Shown here piece by piece: positions 11,864 through 20,833 of a DNA stretch of 51,064 nt. The stretch covers positions 1 through 51,064 of the forward strand of contig NZ_LOHP01000051.1 of the NCBI RefSeq assembly GCF_001482305.1. The letters run 5' to 3'. The stretch is from Leucobacter sp. G161. Its GTDB lineage: Bacteria; Actinomycetota; Actinomycetes; Actinomycetales; Microbacteriaceae. The stretch's first letter is position 1, and each line of letters begins with the position of its first letter. The translations under genes and the position numbers were made by a program. The notes under the pieces were generated by a model, which did no database searches, was not told where the DNA came from, and saw nothing but the letters and a program-made list of their open reading frames with translations.

Positions 11864-12481
11864 ATGACCGCATACTCACTCCCCGAACTCCCGTACGATT
11901 TCGCTGCCCTTGAGCCGCACATCAGCGGCAAGATCATGGAGCTGCACCACGGAAAGCACCACCAGGCATACGTCACGGGCGCGAACACCGCGCTCGAGCA
12001 GCTCGCTGAGGCGCGCGACTCGGGCAACCTTGGCCCCGTGAACAAGCTTGAGAAGGATCTTGCGTTCAACGTCGGCGGTCACGTGAACCACACGATCTTC
12101 TGGAACAACATGTCGCCCGACGGCGGCGGCAAGCCCGAGGGCGAGCTCGCGTCGGCCATCGACGAGTTCTTTGGTGACTTCGAGAAGTTCCAGGCGCACT
12201 TCGCTGCGACCGCTATGGGCGTGCAGGGCTCCGGCTGGGCCGTTCTCGCGTGGGACACTCTCGGACAGCGCGCAAACATTGTGCAGATGTTCGATCAGCA
12301 GGGCAACCTCCCCGCCGGCACTGTTCCGCTGCTCATGCTCGATTGCTGGGAGCACGCGTATTACCTCGATTACCTCAACGTTCGCGCCGACTACGTGAAG
12401 GCGTTCTGGAACGTCGCGAACTGGCAGGATGTTGCGAAGCGCCTCGACACCGCTCGCAGCCAGACGCCCGGCCTGATCTAA
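11864..12481 (+). CDS. sodA: Superoxide dismutase, Mn/Fe family
   Basis: This enzyme disproportionates superoxide to hydrogen peroxide and oxygen in the cytoplasm. The N-terminal helical domain has MELHHGKHHQAYV, in which His28 is the first metal ligand, and GGHVNHTIFW supplies the second. The C-terminal ligands Asp and His are in LDCWEHAYYLDY. The protein has 205 residues, as usual. I start at the ATG at 11864, preceded by GGAG; an ATG at 11786 is in frame but would translate the leader hairpin. Mn is more likely than Fe by resemblance, but this is not proven. pgk follows after 39 bases and may be cotranscribed. Confidence 0.95.
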   Translation: MTAYSLPELPYDFAALEPHISGKIMELHHGKHHQAYVTGANTALEQLAEARDSGNLGPVNKLEKDLAFNVGGHVNHTIFWNNMSPDGGGKPEGELASAIDEFFGDFEKFQAHFAATAMGVQGSGWAVLAWDTLGQRANIVQMFDQQGNLPAGTVPLLMLDCWEHAYYLDYLNVRADYVKAFWNVANWQDVAKRLDTARSQTPGLI

Positions 12482-12520
12482 GCCTCCGGCACGATCAAGC
12501 ACAGCTCACTCTAAGGAACC

Positions 12521-13738
12521 ATGCGCACACTCGATTCGCTCGGCCCACTCGGGTCGAAAACAGTTATTGTCCGATGTGATCTCAACGTGCCGCTCGCAAC
12601 TGATGCGAACGGCGTGAAGACCATCACCGACGACGGGCGGATCCGCGCCTCGCTCACCACTATTCGTGAGTTGCGCGAGGCCGGAGCGCGAATCGTGCTC
12701 ATCAGCCACCTGGGCCGTCCCAAGGGCGAACCAGACGAGCAGTATTCACTGCGTCCAGTGGCTGCGCGCATGGCCGATTTGCTGGGCACGGCGGTGGGCT
12801 TCGTCGACGAGACCGTCGGCGAAGCCGCCTCCGCCGCCGTTGCTGAGCTCGCAGACGGCGACGTAGTCCTCCTCGAGAACCTTCGGTTCAACCCGGGGGA
12901 GACGAGCAAGGACGAGGCTGAACGCCAGGCGTTTGCCGCGCAGCTCGCAGCGTTCGGTGACGCCTTCGTCTCCGACGGGTTCGGCGTCGTCCACCGCAAG
13001 CAGGCGAGCGTCTACGACCTCGCCAAGCTCCTGCCAAGCGCGGCCGGTCGCCTCGTTACCGCCGAACTCGAGGTGCTCGAGCGCCTGACCGAGAAGGCAG
13101 AGCGGCCCTACTCGGTTGTCCTCGGCGGGTCGAAGGTCTCCGACAAGCTCGGAGTCATCGCCCACCTCATCGAACGTGTCGACACGCTCCTGATTGGCGG
13201 CGGAATGGTCTTCACGTTCCTCGCAGCGCAGGGCCATGCTGTCGGCGCGAGCCTCCTCGAGGAAGACCAGCTCGACACCGTCCGCGGCTACCTCAAGACC
13301 GCAACCGAGCGCGGTGTACGCATCGTGCTCCCCACAGACATTGTCGTTGCCGAGGCCTTCGCAGCCGACGCAGCGCACGAGATCGTGCGGGCCGACGCGA
13401 TCGAGGCGAGCACCTTCGGCGCAGCCGGGCTCGGTCTCGACATCGGCCCAGAGTCCGCCGCGGCCTTCGCCGAGGTCATCGGCTCGTCAGCCACCGTCTT
13501 CTGGAACGGCCCGATGGGTGTGTTCGAAATGGCCGCCTTCGCGGACGGCACCCGCACCGTCGCTCGCGCGCTCACAGAGACCGCAGGCTTCACCGTCGTC
13601 GGCGGCGGAGACTCAGCGGCCGCGGTGCGCGCCCTCGGGTTCGCTGACGAAGACTTTGGTCACATCTCGACCGGCGGAGGCGCGAGCCTCGAATTCCTTG
13701 AAGGCAAGTCATTGCCAGGACTGGAGGTCCTCGTATGA
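12521..13738 (+). CDS. pgk: Phosphoglycerate kinase
   Basis: Transfers the acyl phosphate of 1,3-bisphosphoglycerate to ADP in glycolysis. Diagnostic segments are RCDLNVPL near residue 19, SHLGRPKG near 63, the hinge and nucleotide-binding segment [11 protein letters not shown], and [12 protein letters not shown] near the C-terminus. At 405 residues it is full length. The ATG at 12521 has AAGG just upstream. Its stop overlaps the tpiA start (ATGA), so the pair is translationally coupled. The usual gap gene is absent from this cluster. Confidence 0.97.
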   Translation: MRTLDSLGPLGSKTVIVRCDLNVPLATDANGVKTITDDGRIRASLTTIRELREAGARIVLISHLGRPKGEPDEQYSLRPVAARMADLLGTAVGFVDETVGEAASAAVAELADGDVVLLENLRFNPGETSKDEAERQAFAAQLAAFGDAFVSDGFGVVHRKQASVYDLAKLLPSAAGRLVTAELEVLERLTEKAERPYSVVLGGSKVSDKLGVIAHLIERVDTLLIGGGMVFTFLAAQGHAVGASLLEEDQLDTVRGYLKTATERGVRIVLPTDIVVAEAFAADAAHEIVRADAIEASTFGAAGLGLDIGPESAAAFAEVIGSSATVFWNGPMGVFEMAAFADGTRTVARALTETAGFTVVGGGDSAAAVRALGFADEDFGHISTGGGASLEFLEGKSLPGLEVLV

Positions 13739-14562
13739 ACGACGCAGCTACGCAGCCAGCACCACCCCAGGCACCACCCGTGAAGCGCACCCCGCTCATT
13801 GCAGGTAACTGGAAGATGAACTTCGACCACCTGCAGGCGATTGCGTTCGTGCAGAAGCTCGCCTGGAGCCTGAAGGACGCCCAGCACAACTACGGCGAGG
13901 TTGAGGTCGCGGTGTTCCCGCCGTTCACCGACCTCCGGTCAGTGCAGACGTTGCTCTCCGCAGACAAGCTCCCGGTCGCCCTCGGCGCGCAGGACGTCTC
14001 GCCACACGAATCGGGCGCCTACACCGGAGATGTGTCTGCGTCGATGCTCAAGAAGCTCGACACCCGGTACATCATCGTTGGGCACTCCGAGCGCCGTGGC
14101 GGTCACGGGGAGAATGACGAGACCGTCGGCCTGAAGGCCCGCGCCGCGGCCAACGCCGGAATGGTTCCGGTGATCTGTGTCGGCGAAACCGCTGCCGACC
14201 TCGAAGAGCATGGCGCAGCCGCGATCCCCGTGCAGCAGCTCACCGCAGCGCTCACCCACCTCGCAGCCGATGCCGAGATCGTCATTGCCTACGAGCCCGT
14301 TTGGGCCATCGGCAGCGGCGACCCCGCCACCCCCGAGCAGGCCGAAGAGGTCGGACGGGCGCTGCGCGAGGTACTCCGAGCTGAGCGCGGTGACGCGGTC
14401 GCCGACCGCACCCGCATCCTCTACGGCGGATCGGGCGCAAGCCAAAACGTCGCCTCGTATATGAAGCAGCCGAACCTCGATGGCGCACTTGTTGGGGGAG
14501 CAAGCCTGAAGGTTGACGAGTTCAGCCGGATCGCTCAGTTCACCAAGCACGTCACCGTCTAA
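13735..14562 (+). CDS. tpiA: Triosephosphate isomerase
   Basis: Interconverts dihydroxyacetone phosphate and glyceraldehyde 3-phosphate. The TIM-barrel active site is intact: GNWKMN with the catalytic lysine near residue 27, GHSERR with the catalytic histidine near 110, AYEPVWAIG with the catalytic glutamate, and LYGGS for phosphate binding. At 275 residues it is about 20 longer than average because of a proline/alanine-rich N-terminal extension before [11 protein letters not shown]. The ATG at 13735 overlaps the pgk stop by 4 bases; a later start would remove the extension but lacks this coupling. Confidence 0.97.
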   Translation: MNDAATQPAPPQAPPVKRTPLIAGNWKMNFDHLQAIAFVQKLAWSLKDAQHNYGEVEVAVFPPFTDLRSVQTLLSADKLPVALGAQDVSPHESGAYTGDVSASMLKKLDTRYIIVGHSERRGGHGENDETVGLKARAAANAGMVPVICVGETAADLEEHGAAAIPVQQLTAALTHLAADAEIVIAYEPVWAIGSGDPATPEQAEEVGRALREVLRAERGDAVADRTRILYGGSGASQNVASYMKQPNLDGALVGGASLKVDEFSRIAQFTKHVTV

Positions 14563-14616
14563 CCGCAAGCCCGCTCACACGCGACAAGGCTTGGCAGCCA
14601 AATCCGGTTTAGCGGG

Positions 14617-14622
14617 TATACT
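14617..14622 (+). promoter_or_regulatory. secG promoter -10 element
   Basis: TATACT, a near-consensus -10 hexamer, lies 42 bases before the secG start. TTGGCA at 14591-14596 is a possible -35 but the 20-base spacer is long. This would let secG be expressed apart from tpiA. Confidence 0.45.
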
Positions 14623-14663
14623 AGAGGCTGACTTACTGCGCCTCGCTCCGAAAGGCACCTATC

Positions 14664-14912
14664 TTGCTCGTACTGAAGATCGCTCTGATCTCGCTCCTCG
14701 TGCTCACGAGTTTGCTGCTCATCCTGTTCGTGCTCCTGCACAAGGGCCGCGGCGGTGGACTCTCTGACATGTTCGGTGGCGGTGTTACGTCGAGCCTCGG
14801 GTCGTCCGGTGTCGCAGAGCGCAACCTTAACCGCCTCACAGTGATCGTGTCACTCGTGTGGTTTTTCTCGATCGTGGGCATCGGCCTCATCGATCGTTTC
14901 ACGCTTATCTAG
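14664..14912 (+). CDS. secG: Preprotein translocase subunit SecG
   Basis: Small inner-membrane component of the SecYEG channel that aids protein export. Two transmembrane helices (about residues 2-24 and 52-74) flank the conserved loop HKGRGGGLSDMFGGG and the following SSLGSSGVAERNLNR. At 82 residues it is typical of actinobacteria. The start is a TTG, chosen because GAAAGG lies 8 bases upstream and the family N-terminus aligns there. rbpA begins 23 bases after its stop. Confidence 0.92.
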   Translation: MLVLKIALISLLVLTSLLLILFVLLHKGRGGGLSDMFGGGVTSSLGSSGVAERNLNRLTVIVSLVWFFSIVGIGLIDRFTLI

Positions 14913-14935
14913 CATTTCTCGAAAGCAGGTCACCC

Positions 14936-15301
14936 GTGGCAGGCAGTAACGCCATTCGCGGTGCACGCGTCGGATCCGGCCCCATGGGCGAAATGGATCA
15001 CGGCGTGCGCGCAGAACGCAAGAAGATTTCCTACTGGGACGCGCTCGGTAACGAGACCGTCCGCTACTTTGCGGCTGAGGTCGCAGACGAGGACATTCCC
15101 GAGCAGATCGATTCGCCCACGACCGGTCTTCCGGCCGGGCAGGATCAGAAGAATCCGCCGGAGCTCGCGAAGAACGAGCCGTACAAGACGCACCTCGCCT
15201 ATGTGAAGGAGCGTCGCACGCCGGAGGAGGCTGAGGAGCTACTCGAGGCAGCACTGCTCAAGCTTCGCCAGCGTCGCGGAACCGCAAAGCTCTCGGCTTA
15301 G
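14936..15301 (+). CDS. rbpA: RNA polymerase-binding protein RbpA, without zinc-ligand cysteines
   Basis: RbpA is an actinobacterial general transcription factor that binds the principal sigma factor and RNA polymerase and stabilises the open complex. The N-terminal tail carries GARVGSGPMGE. The core barrel follows, and the C-terminal sigma-interacting helix is in EPYKTHLAYVKERR through LRQRRG. At 121 residues the length is normal. Positions where zinc-type homologues have cysteines read YWDALGNET and IDSPTTGLPAG, and the protein contains no cysteine. The GTG at 14936 follows secG by 23 bases. The transcript ends at the strong terminator after the gene. Confidence 0.92.
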   Translation: MAGSNAIRGARVGSGPMGEMDHGVRAERKKISYWDALGNETVRYFAAEVADEDIPEQIDSPTTGLPAGQDQKNPPELAKNEPYKTHLAYVKERRTPEEAEELLEAALLKLRQRRGTAKLSA

Positions 15302-15315
15302 CGCCTCGCACACAC

Positions 15316-15354
15316 ATGGCTGTGCCCCGGGTTTCCCCGGGGCACAGCCATTTT
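15316..15354 (+). terminator. Strong intrinsic terminator after rbpA
   Basis: Perfect 15-bp stem (15316-15330 with 15337-15351) around a 6-base loop, followed by TTTT. It also lies just past the stop codon of the convergent thioesterase gene, so it could serve both, but the T-run favours the plus strand. Confidence 0.9.
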
Positions 15355-15359
15355 GCGTG

Positions 15360-15836
15360 CTAGGACAGTGGTGTCGGGAAGACGAGGAGCCGACTCGTGG
15401 CGGTCGCCAAGAGCGTTCCGGCAGAGTCCGTGAGACTGCCCTCGGTGAAGATGACGCGCTTTCCAGGTTTGGTCACGGTGCCCACGGCAAAGAGCGTGCC
15501 CATGCTGATGGTGATCGGGCGCAGAAAGCTGACGTCGATGTCAATCGATGTGTAGCTGAGCCCAGCCTCAAGCACGGATCCAGCTGCACATCCCGTCGCC
15601 GAGTCAAGCACCGTGCAGATGGCGCCGCCGTGTACAACCCCGAACGGGTTGTATAGCGTCTCGTCGGGGTCGCAGGTAAACACGCTCTTTCCGAACTCCA
15701 CCTCCTTGAGCGCCATCCGCATGGGCCCCGCGATTGGCGGGCCAGGCAGGGTACCGTCGCGCATCGCGCGCAGCATGTCGAGGCCGGTGAGCGCCCGGTG
15801 GTCTCGAAGGGTGAGGGAGAGGTCGCGTTGCGTCAC
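15360..15836 (-). CDS. PaaI-family hotdog-fold thioesterase
   Basis: Members hydrolyse acyl-CoA thioesters, often aromatic or medium-chain ones; the substrate here is unknown. The hotdog core shows NPFGVVHGGAICTVLDSATGC, where the His-Gly-Gly motif and the downstream Asp are the catalytic signature, and SIDIDVSFLRPI for the long strand. I chose the GTG at 15836, giving 158 residues, because the conserved ALTGLDMLRAM begins shortly after it. The frame is open to 15941 from a TTG. TAGCGT on the minus strand (15880-15885) is a possible -10 element. It converges with rbpA and is divergent from acetoacetyl-CoA synthetase, which may suggest acyl-CoA metabolism. Confidence 0.85.
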   Translation of the reverse strand: MTQRDLSLTLRDHRALTGLDMLRAMRDGTLPGPPIAGPMRMALKEVEFGKSVFTCDPDETLYNPFGVVHGGAICTVLDSATGCAAGSVLEAGLSYTSIDIDVSFLRPITISMGTLFAVGTVTKPGKRVIFTEGSLTDSAGTLLATATSRLLVFPTPLS

Positions 15837-16011
15837 TGCATCGTTCCGATCGGGTGTGTGGCGGTAGCTCCGCGTCCCGACGCTAACACGACCCCACCGG
15901 GTCGCGCCGACTTGCAGCCCGAGTTCGTTGGACCCCCGCAATAGGCAGCCCCGTTTTGTACCGTCTCTTGGACACTTCGGTAGGGCGACCCGTCAGCCAG
16001 GTGCGCTAGTT

Positions 16012-16017
16012 TAGAAT
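16012..16017 (+). promoter_or_regulatory. Promoter -10 element for acetoacetyl-CoA synthetase
   Basis: TAGAAT, 36 bases before the ATG, fits the actinobacterial -10 pattern. No convincing -35 hexamer is visible. Confidence 0.4.
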
Positions 16018-16053
16018 AGCCAGAAATTCCCTACAAAGAAGTGGCAGGTAGCA

Positions 16054-18012
16054 ATGTCGCAGCCCCAGTGGACACCGGACCCGCAGGTCCTTGAGCAGTC
16101 GCAAATCACCGCGCTCGCCAGATGGTTTGTCGAACACAAGGGGCTCGACCCCGACGCGGTCAACGACTACGGTCTCTTCCAGCAGTGGTCAGTTGCCGAA
16201 CCCGAGCATTTCTGGGGCGGTGTCGCCGAGTTCCTCGAGGCCGGTTTCGTGACACCGCCGCGATCGGTGCTCAGCGGTTCCGGGGTCAGAGACGCCGTCT
16301 GGTTTGAGGGCGCGACCCTGAACTTTGCTGATCGGCTGCGGATCGGTGCAGACGATCGCCCGGCTGTCATCGTTGAATACGAAGACGAGCGCAGCGAAAC
16401 TCACACGTACCAGCAGCTCCGCGCCGACGTTGCCGCTCTGGCGAGGTACCTCCGCGAGCTCGGGGTCGAGGCTGAGGACAGGGTCATCGGATACCTTCCG
16501 AACTGCTACGAAGGTATCGTGGCGTTCTACGCGACCGCGAGCATCGGTGCCATCTGGTCGCAGACAGGCATCGACTACAACGCTCCCGCAGCCGCTGATC
16601 GTCTCGGCCAGCTCGATGCGAAAGTACTGGTCACCGGCACCGGCTATGTCTTCCGGGGCAACACGTTTGATCGCACCAGCGAAGCCGAGGCGCTTCGTTC
16701 GCTGCTGGGCTCCGTGGAGCACACCGTTGTGGTGCCGACGCTCCCCTCAACCCCAGCACTATCGTCGAGTGTCTCATGGGACGATGCGATCGCCGCTGGC
16801 GGTGACGGCCCATTCGAGACCGTTCCGGTCCCGTTCGATCATCCCCTCTGGGTACTCTTCACGTCGGGCACCACGGGGAAGCCGAAGGGCATCGTGCACG
16901 GGCATGGCGGAGTGCTCCTCGAACAGTTGAAGTCGCTCGGCCTCCACTCCGATTTCCGACCGGGGGAGACGTTCTTCTGGTACACGACGCCGAACTGGAT
17001 GATGTGGAACATTCAGGTGAGCAGCCTGCTGTTTGGCGCCACTGCGGTGCTCTACGTCGGTGACCCCCTGTACCCGTCAGCCGCTCGTCTCTGGGAGCTG
17101 GTTGACCGTCACCGGGTCAACGTCTTCGGCACGAGTCCCGGCCAGATCCTCGCCACCGCGGCGTCGCAGGTCGAGATTCCCGCCTGCGAAAGCCTGCGGC
17201 TCATCTCGAGCACCGGTTCGCCGCTCCCAGCAGCCGCAAACCAGTGGATCCGCTCCGTGTTTGGCGATCGCGTGCCGATCAGCTCGGTGAGCGGCGGCAC
17301 CGATGTCGTCGGCGGTTTCGTTGGCGGCTCGCCCATTTCCCCGGTGTGGGACGGGGAGATTAGCGCCCGCACGCTCGGCGTCGCCCTCGAGGTCTGGGAC
17401 GACGACGGAAACCCCGTTGTCGACCAAGAGGGTGAAATGGTCATCACGCAGCCGATGCCTTCGATGCCGGTCAAGTTCTGGGACGACGCCGACGGAAGCC
17501 GGTATCACGACGCCTACTTCTCAACGTACGATGGCGTGTGGCGCCAGGGCGACTGGATCACCCTCACCTCACGCGGCACCGTGATTATGCACGGCCGCTC
17601 CGATGCCACGCTGAACCGCCGCGGTATTCGGCTCGGCAGCGCCGAGATCTACGATGCGGTCGAGGCCCTGCCCGACGTGCTCGATTCGCTGGTCGTAGGC
17701 ATTGACCGGCCCAACGGTGACTATTGGATGCCGATCTTCGTTGTTCCCTCTGAGCAGTGGGACGAGGGCGCCTCAGCGGACCGCATCACACAGGCCATCG
17801 CGTCGCGCGCATCCAAGCATCATGTCCCCGATGAGATCATCCTTACCCCGGCAGTACCACGCACTCGCACCGGGAAAAAGATGGAGGTGCCGATCAAGCG
17901 CATCCTGCTCGGCGCGGATCCGGCAGCTATCGGCTCGATCGATTCGACGGATCAGCCAGAGGCGCTCCGCTGGTTCGAGGACTACGGAAAGACACGGACT
18001 GACCTTGTGTAA
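16054..18012 (+). CDS. Acetoacetyl-CoA synthetase (acetoacetate-CoA ligase)
   Basis: AMP-forming ligase of the acyl-adenylate superfamily that activates acetoacetate with ATP and CoA. The AMP-binding P-loop is SGTTGKPKGIVHGHGG near 271, followed by FFWYTTPNWMMWN, and the acetoacetyl-CoA synthetase hallmark SSVSGGTDVVGGFVGG near 410. The hinge region is GRSDATLNRRGIRLGS and the C-terminal catalytic lysine lies in TRTGKKMEVPIKR. At 652 residues it matches this subfamily rather than shorter acetyl-CoA synthetases. A weak AGG lies upstream of the ATG. It stands alone, ended by a long hairpin shared with the convergent pgi. Confidence 0.93.
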   Translation: MSQPQWTPDPQVLEQSQITALARWFVEHKGLDPDAVNDYGLFQQWSVAEPEHFWGGVAEFLEAGFVTPPRSVLSGSGVRDAVWFEGATLNFADRLRIGADDRPAVIVEYEDERSETHTYQQLRADVAALARYLRELGVEAEDRVIGYLPNCYEGIVAFYATASIGAIWSQTGIDYNAPAAADRLGQLDAKVLVTGTGYVFRGNTFDRTSEAEALRSLLGSVEHTVVVPTLPSTPALSSSVSWDDAIAAGGDGPFETVPVPFDHPLWVLFTSGTTGKPKGIVHGHGGVLLEQLKSLGLHSDFRPGETFFWYTTPNWMMWNIQVSSLLFGATAVLYVGDPLYPSAARLWELVDRHRVNVFGTSPGQILATAASQVEIPACESLRLISSTGSPLPAAANQWIRSVFGDRVPISSVSGGTDVVGGFVGGSPISPVWDGEISARTLGVALEVWDDDGNPVVDQEGEMVITQPMPSMPVKFWDDADGSRYHDAYFSTYDGVWRQGDWITLTSRGTVIMHGRSDATLNRRGIRLGSAEIYDAVEALPDVLDSLVVGIDRPNGDYWMPIFVVPSEQWDEGASADRITQAIASRASKHHVPDEIILTPAVPRTRTGKKMEVPIKRILLGADPAAIGSIDSTDQPEALRWFEDYGKTRTDLV

Positions 18013-18044
18013 CCCCGCGTGAGTTCACGGGGTCATCTCCGACT

Positions 18045-18095
18045 CGAGCGAGGGCCCTGGGCCGGTGCTGGGCACCGCTCCAGGGCCCTCGCTCG
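18045..18095. terminator. Bidirectional hairpin between acetoacetyl-CoA synthetase and pgi
   Basis: A perfect 16-bp stem (18045-18060 with 18080-18095) encloses a loop that itself contains GGTGC-tgg-GCACC. No T-run is present on either side. Its place between two convergent genes fits a shared terminator or transcript-end stabiliser. Confidence 0.75.
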
Positions 18096-18113
18096 TGTGG
18101 TGCGCCCTCGTAC

Positions 18114-19688
18114 TCAGATGGCGGTGAGCAATTCACGCACAAACGCGGTGACGTCAGCCGTTTCGACGGTCACAACCGCCCTGCCGCGGTCACGGAGCAC
18201 GCTCGCATCGCCGCGAGCCTGCGACAGCAGGAGCTCACCAAAGGTCTGGCTGCCTGCGTTGTCCTGCTCGCTCGCCGGGATCGCGACGTCACGCGGCGCC
18301 AGGCCAATGAGTTGCAGGAAGGCTGCCTGTGCCGGACCGCCCTTGTGCAGCTGTCCGGTCGAGTGCAGGTAGCGCGGACCGTAGCCGAAGGCGATGGGAG
18401 TCTCGAGTCGCGCACTCAACGTTGCGCGTAGCTCCTCGAGCAGTGCGTCCATTCCTGGTTCGTTCGGATCCACATACGCCTGAATGGAGAGATATTCGGC
18501 GCCGGGGGCAGCGCGGCGCAGTTCGGCAGCGACGTCAGCGGCGCGCGGGGCAGAAGAGGAGTCGGCCTCGTCATCGCCCTGTGAGGCGCGGCTGGCGATC
18601 TTCGCAGCCTCGACGTCAGGCTGGTTGAACGGGTCGACCCCCATCAGGAATCCGAGGGCTGCGGTCGCGACCTGCCAGAGCAGCATCTGCTCGCCAAGCG
18701 AGCCGGCCACTGCGAGACCCGAGCGGGGCGAAGTGCCTGAGGCGTCACCGTGCAGCCCCGGCACGGCAGGATCTCCCTGCGCCCGATAGCGCAGCGTCTC
18801 CACTGACGCGGCGGCAGTGGCCGCGACGTTCTCTGGCAATGCAATCGGCAGCACCCCACGGCCGTCTTTGCCGGTGGACTCTGCAACGAGCTGTTCGATC
18901 CACAGTCCGAGTTCGGCAGGCAATCCGCCGTCGGGGTGGAGTTCCAGCAGGAAACGCTCGGGGAGCCCGGCAGCCAGGGCGGCAGCGAGGCGTAACGACG
19001 GGTTCTCGGCGGCGTCCGAGACGAACGCGGGGCGGGCGGCTGCGGCATCCGCCACGACCTGGGAGACGTTCGCGCCGGCCAGAACCGAGGGAACGATCCC
19101 GAACGCTGTCAACGCTGAGAAGCGTCCTCCCACACACGGGTCGGCGAGGAACACACGGTTACCCTGAGCGTGGCCGGCCTCCGCAAGCTGTGACTCGGGG
19201 TCAGTGACGAAGACGATCCGCGTATCGGGTGCAATCCCGGCACCGATGAAGGCCGATTCGAATGCGGCCAGGTGGCTGAGGGTCTCGACGGTGCCACCGG
19301 ACTTAGAACTCACGATGACTACCGTGCGTGAGAGGTCGCCAGTGAGCGCGGCGCGCACCGTCGCCGGGTGGGTGGAGTCGAGCACCGTGAGATCCGGTGC
19401 GATGACCAGGGGAGCGAGGCTCGACCCGCCCATGCCGCACAGCACAAAGCGGTCGATGCCCGCGGCGCGGAACTCATCGGCGAGTCGCCCGGCCGCTCCG
19501 AGGACTTCGCGGGCGTTCTCAGCGAAATCAGTCCAGCCGAGGCGGACGGCGGCCTCAGCGGCCGCCGCCTCACCCCACAGCGTGGCGTCCTGCGCGAACA
19601 GGCGCGACGCGAACCGGGCGTCGAGGAGCGAAGCGAGGGCATTCGCGAACGCTTCGTCCTGACGTTCTCCGGTGACCGTGATCGTCAT
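18114..19688 (-). CDS. pgi: Glucose-6-phosphate isomerase
   Basis: Interconverts glucose 6-phosphate and fructose 6-phosphate. The two sugar-isomerase domains are recognisable: [13 protein letters not shown] near 82, then [17 protein letters not shown] near 127, which binds the phosphate. The C-terminal [18 protein letters not shown] carries the conserved histidine and lysine. At 524 residues it belongs to the divergent actinobacterial type found beside tal and tkt. The ATG at 19688 overlaps the tal stop by 4 bases, so it is the last gene of a coupled tkt-tal-pgi unit. Confidence 0.92.
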   Translation of the reverse strand: MTITVTGERQDEAFANALASLLDARFASRLFAQDATLWGEAAAAEAAVRLGWTDFAENAREVLGAAGRLADEFRAAGIDRFVLCGMGGSSLAPLVIAPDLTVLDSTHPATVRAALTGDLSRTVVIVSSKSGGTVETLSHLAAFESAFIGAGIAPDTRIVFVTDPESQLAEAGHAQGNRVFLADPCVGGRFSALTAFGIVPSVLAGANVSQVVADAAAARPAFVSDAAENPSLRLAAALAAGLPERFLLELHPDGGLPAELGLWIEQLVAESTGKDGRGVLPIALPENVAATAAASVETLRYRAQGDPAVPGLHGDASGTSPRSGLAVAGSLGEQMLLWQVATAALGFLMGVDPFNQPDVEAAKIASRASQGDDEADSSSAPRAADVAAELRRAAPGAEYLSIQAYVDPNEPGMDALLEELRATLSARLETPIAFGYGPRYLHSTGQLHKGGPAQAAFLQLIGLAPRDVAIPASEQDNAGSQTFGELLLSQARGDASVLRDRGRAVVTVETADVTAFVRELLTAI

Positions 19689-20794
19689 TCCGATGCCTTC
19701 AGAGCGCCCGCCACTGTCTCGACGAGGTCGTTCCAGGAGGCGTCAAACTTCGCCAGACCCTCGACCTCGAGTTGGGTGGTGACCTCGACGTAGTCGACGC
19801 CCTGTCCGTCGATGGCATTGAGCACCTGGTTTGCCTCGACGTAGCTGCCGCTCACCGTATCGCCGTGCACCTCGCCATGGTCTGCGAGTGCGTTCAGCGT
19901 CGCTTCTGGCATGGTGTTCACGGTGTTCGGGGCCGCGAGCTCGGTCACGTACAGTGTGTCGGGCAGCGAGGGGTCTTTCACGCCCGTCGACGCCCAGAGC
20001 GGACGCTGCGCGTTGGCACCGAGCCCAAGAAGCATCTTGGCGCGCTCGCTCGAGAACGACTGCTCATAGACCTCGTACGCGAGGCGCGCGTTGGCAACGC
20101 CCGCCTGGCTCTTCAGCGCGAGCGCTTCGGGGGTGCCGATGGCGGTGAGGCGCGCATCGATCTCGGTGTCGACGCGCGACACAAAGAACGAGGCGACCGA
20201 GTGGATCTTGCTGATGTCGATACCCGCGGCACGCGCACGCTCGAGGCCGGTGAGATACGCATTGATGACCTGCCGGTAGCGCTCGAGGCTGAAGATCAGC
20301 GTGACGTTCACGCTGATTCCCGCCGCGATCGTCTCCGAGATAGCTTCCAACCCCTCGACAGTGGCTGGGATCTTGATCATCGCGTTCTCGCGATCAACCT
20401 TCGCCCACAGCTCCCGAGCCTGGGCGATGGTACCTGCCGTGTCGCGGGCGAGGCCGGGCTCGACCTCAATCGAGACCCGGCCATCGCGCCCGTTTGAGGC
20501 GGCGTAGACGCCTGCGAAGATGTCGCAGGCGTCGGCAACGTCAGCGGTCGTGAGTTCGGTGATCGTGGCTGACGCGTCAAGACCGCGCTTCGCACAGTCG
20601 GAGATCCGGTCGCCGTAGCCGACGCCCGATCCGATCGCGTTCTGGAAGATCGTCGGGTTCGTGGTGACCCCGACGACGTTCACTGCGTCGATGAGCTCTG
20701 CAAGCTGGCCGCTTTCGATGCGGGTGCGCGAGAGATCGTCGAGCCAGATGCTCACGCCGGTCGCGGACAGCGCCGCGGTACGTTCGTTACTCAT
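19685..20794 (-). CDS. tal: Transaldolase
   Basis: Moves a dihydroxyacetone unit between sugar phosphates in the non-oxidative pentose phosphate pathway through a lysine Schiff base. The TIM-barrel motif [15 protein letters not shown] lies near 40-54 and the catalytic lysine in [13 protein letters not shown] near 140; the later [12 protein letters not shown] is also conserved. At 369 residues it is of the longer actinobacterial class. GAAAGG lies upstream of the ATG. It follows tkt by 39 bases and overlaps pgi by 4. Confidence 0.96.
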   Translation of the reverse strand: MSNERTAALSATGVSIWLDDLSRTRIESGQLAELIDAVNVVGVTTNPTIFQNAIGSGVGYGDRISDCAKRGLDASATITELTTADVADACDIFAGVYAASNGRDGRVSIEVEPGLARDTAGTIAQARELWAKVDRENAMIKIPATVEGLEAISETIAAGISVNVTLIFSLERYRQVINAYLTGLERARAAGIDISKIHSVASFFVSRVDTEIDARLTAIGTPEALALKSQAGVANARLAYEVYEQSFSSERAKMLLGLGANAQRPLWASTGVKDPSLPDTLYVTELAAPNTVNTMPEATLNALADHGEVHGDTVSGSYVEANQVLNAIDGQGVDYVEVTTQLEVEGLAKFDASWNDLVETVAGALKASE

Positions 20795-20833
20795 GATTGC
20801 CTTTCGTAGCCAACCTCGTGTGCGCGCGAGGCG

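Noticed and set aside
18045..18095. Long hairpin between the synthetase gene and pgi as an RNA gene or mobile-element end
   Set aside because: A perfect inverted repeat directly between convergent stop codons is more simply a shared transcript end; no target duplication is seen.
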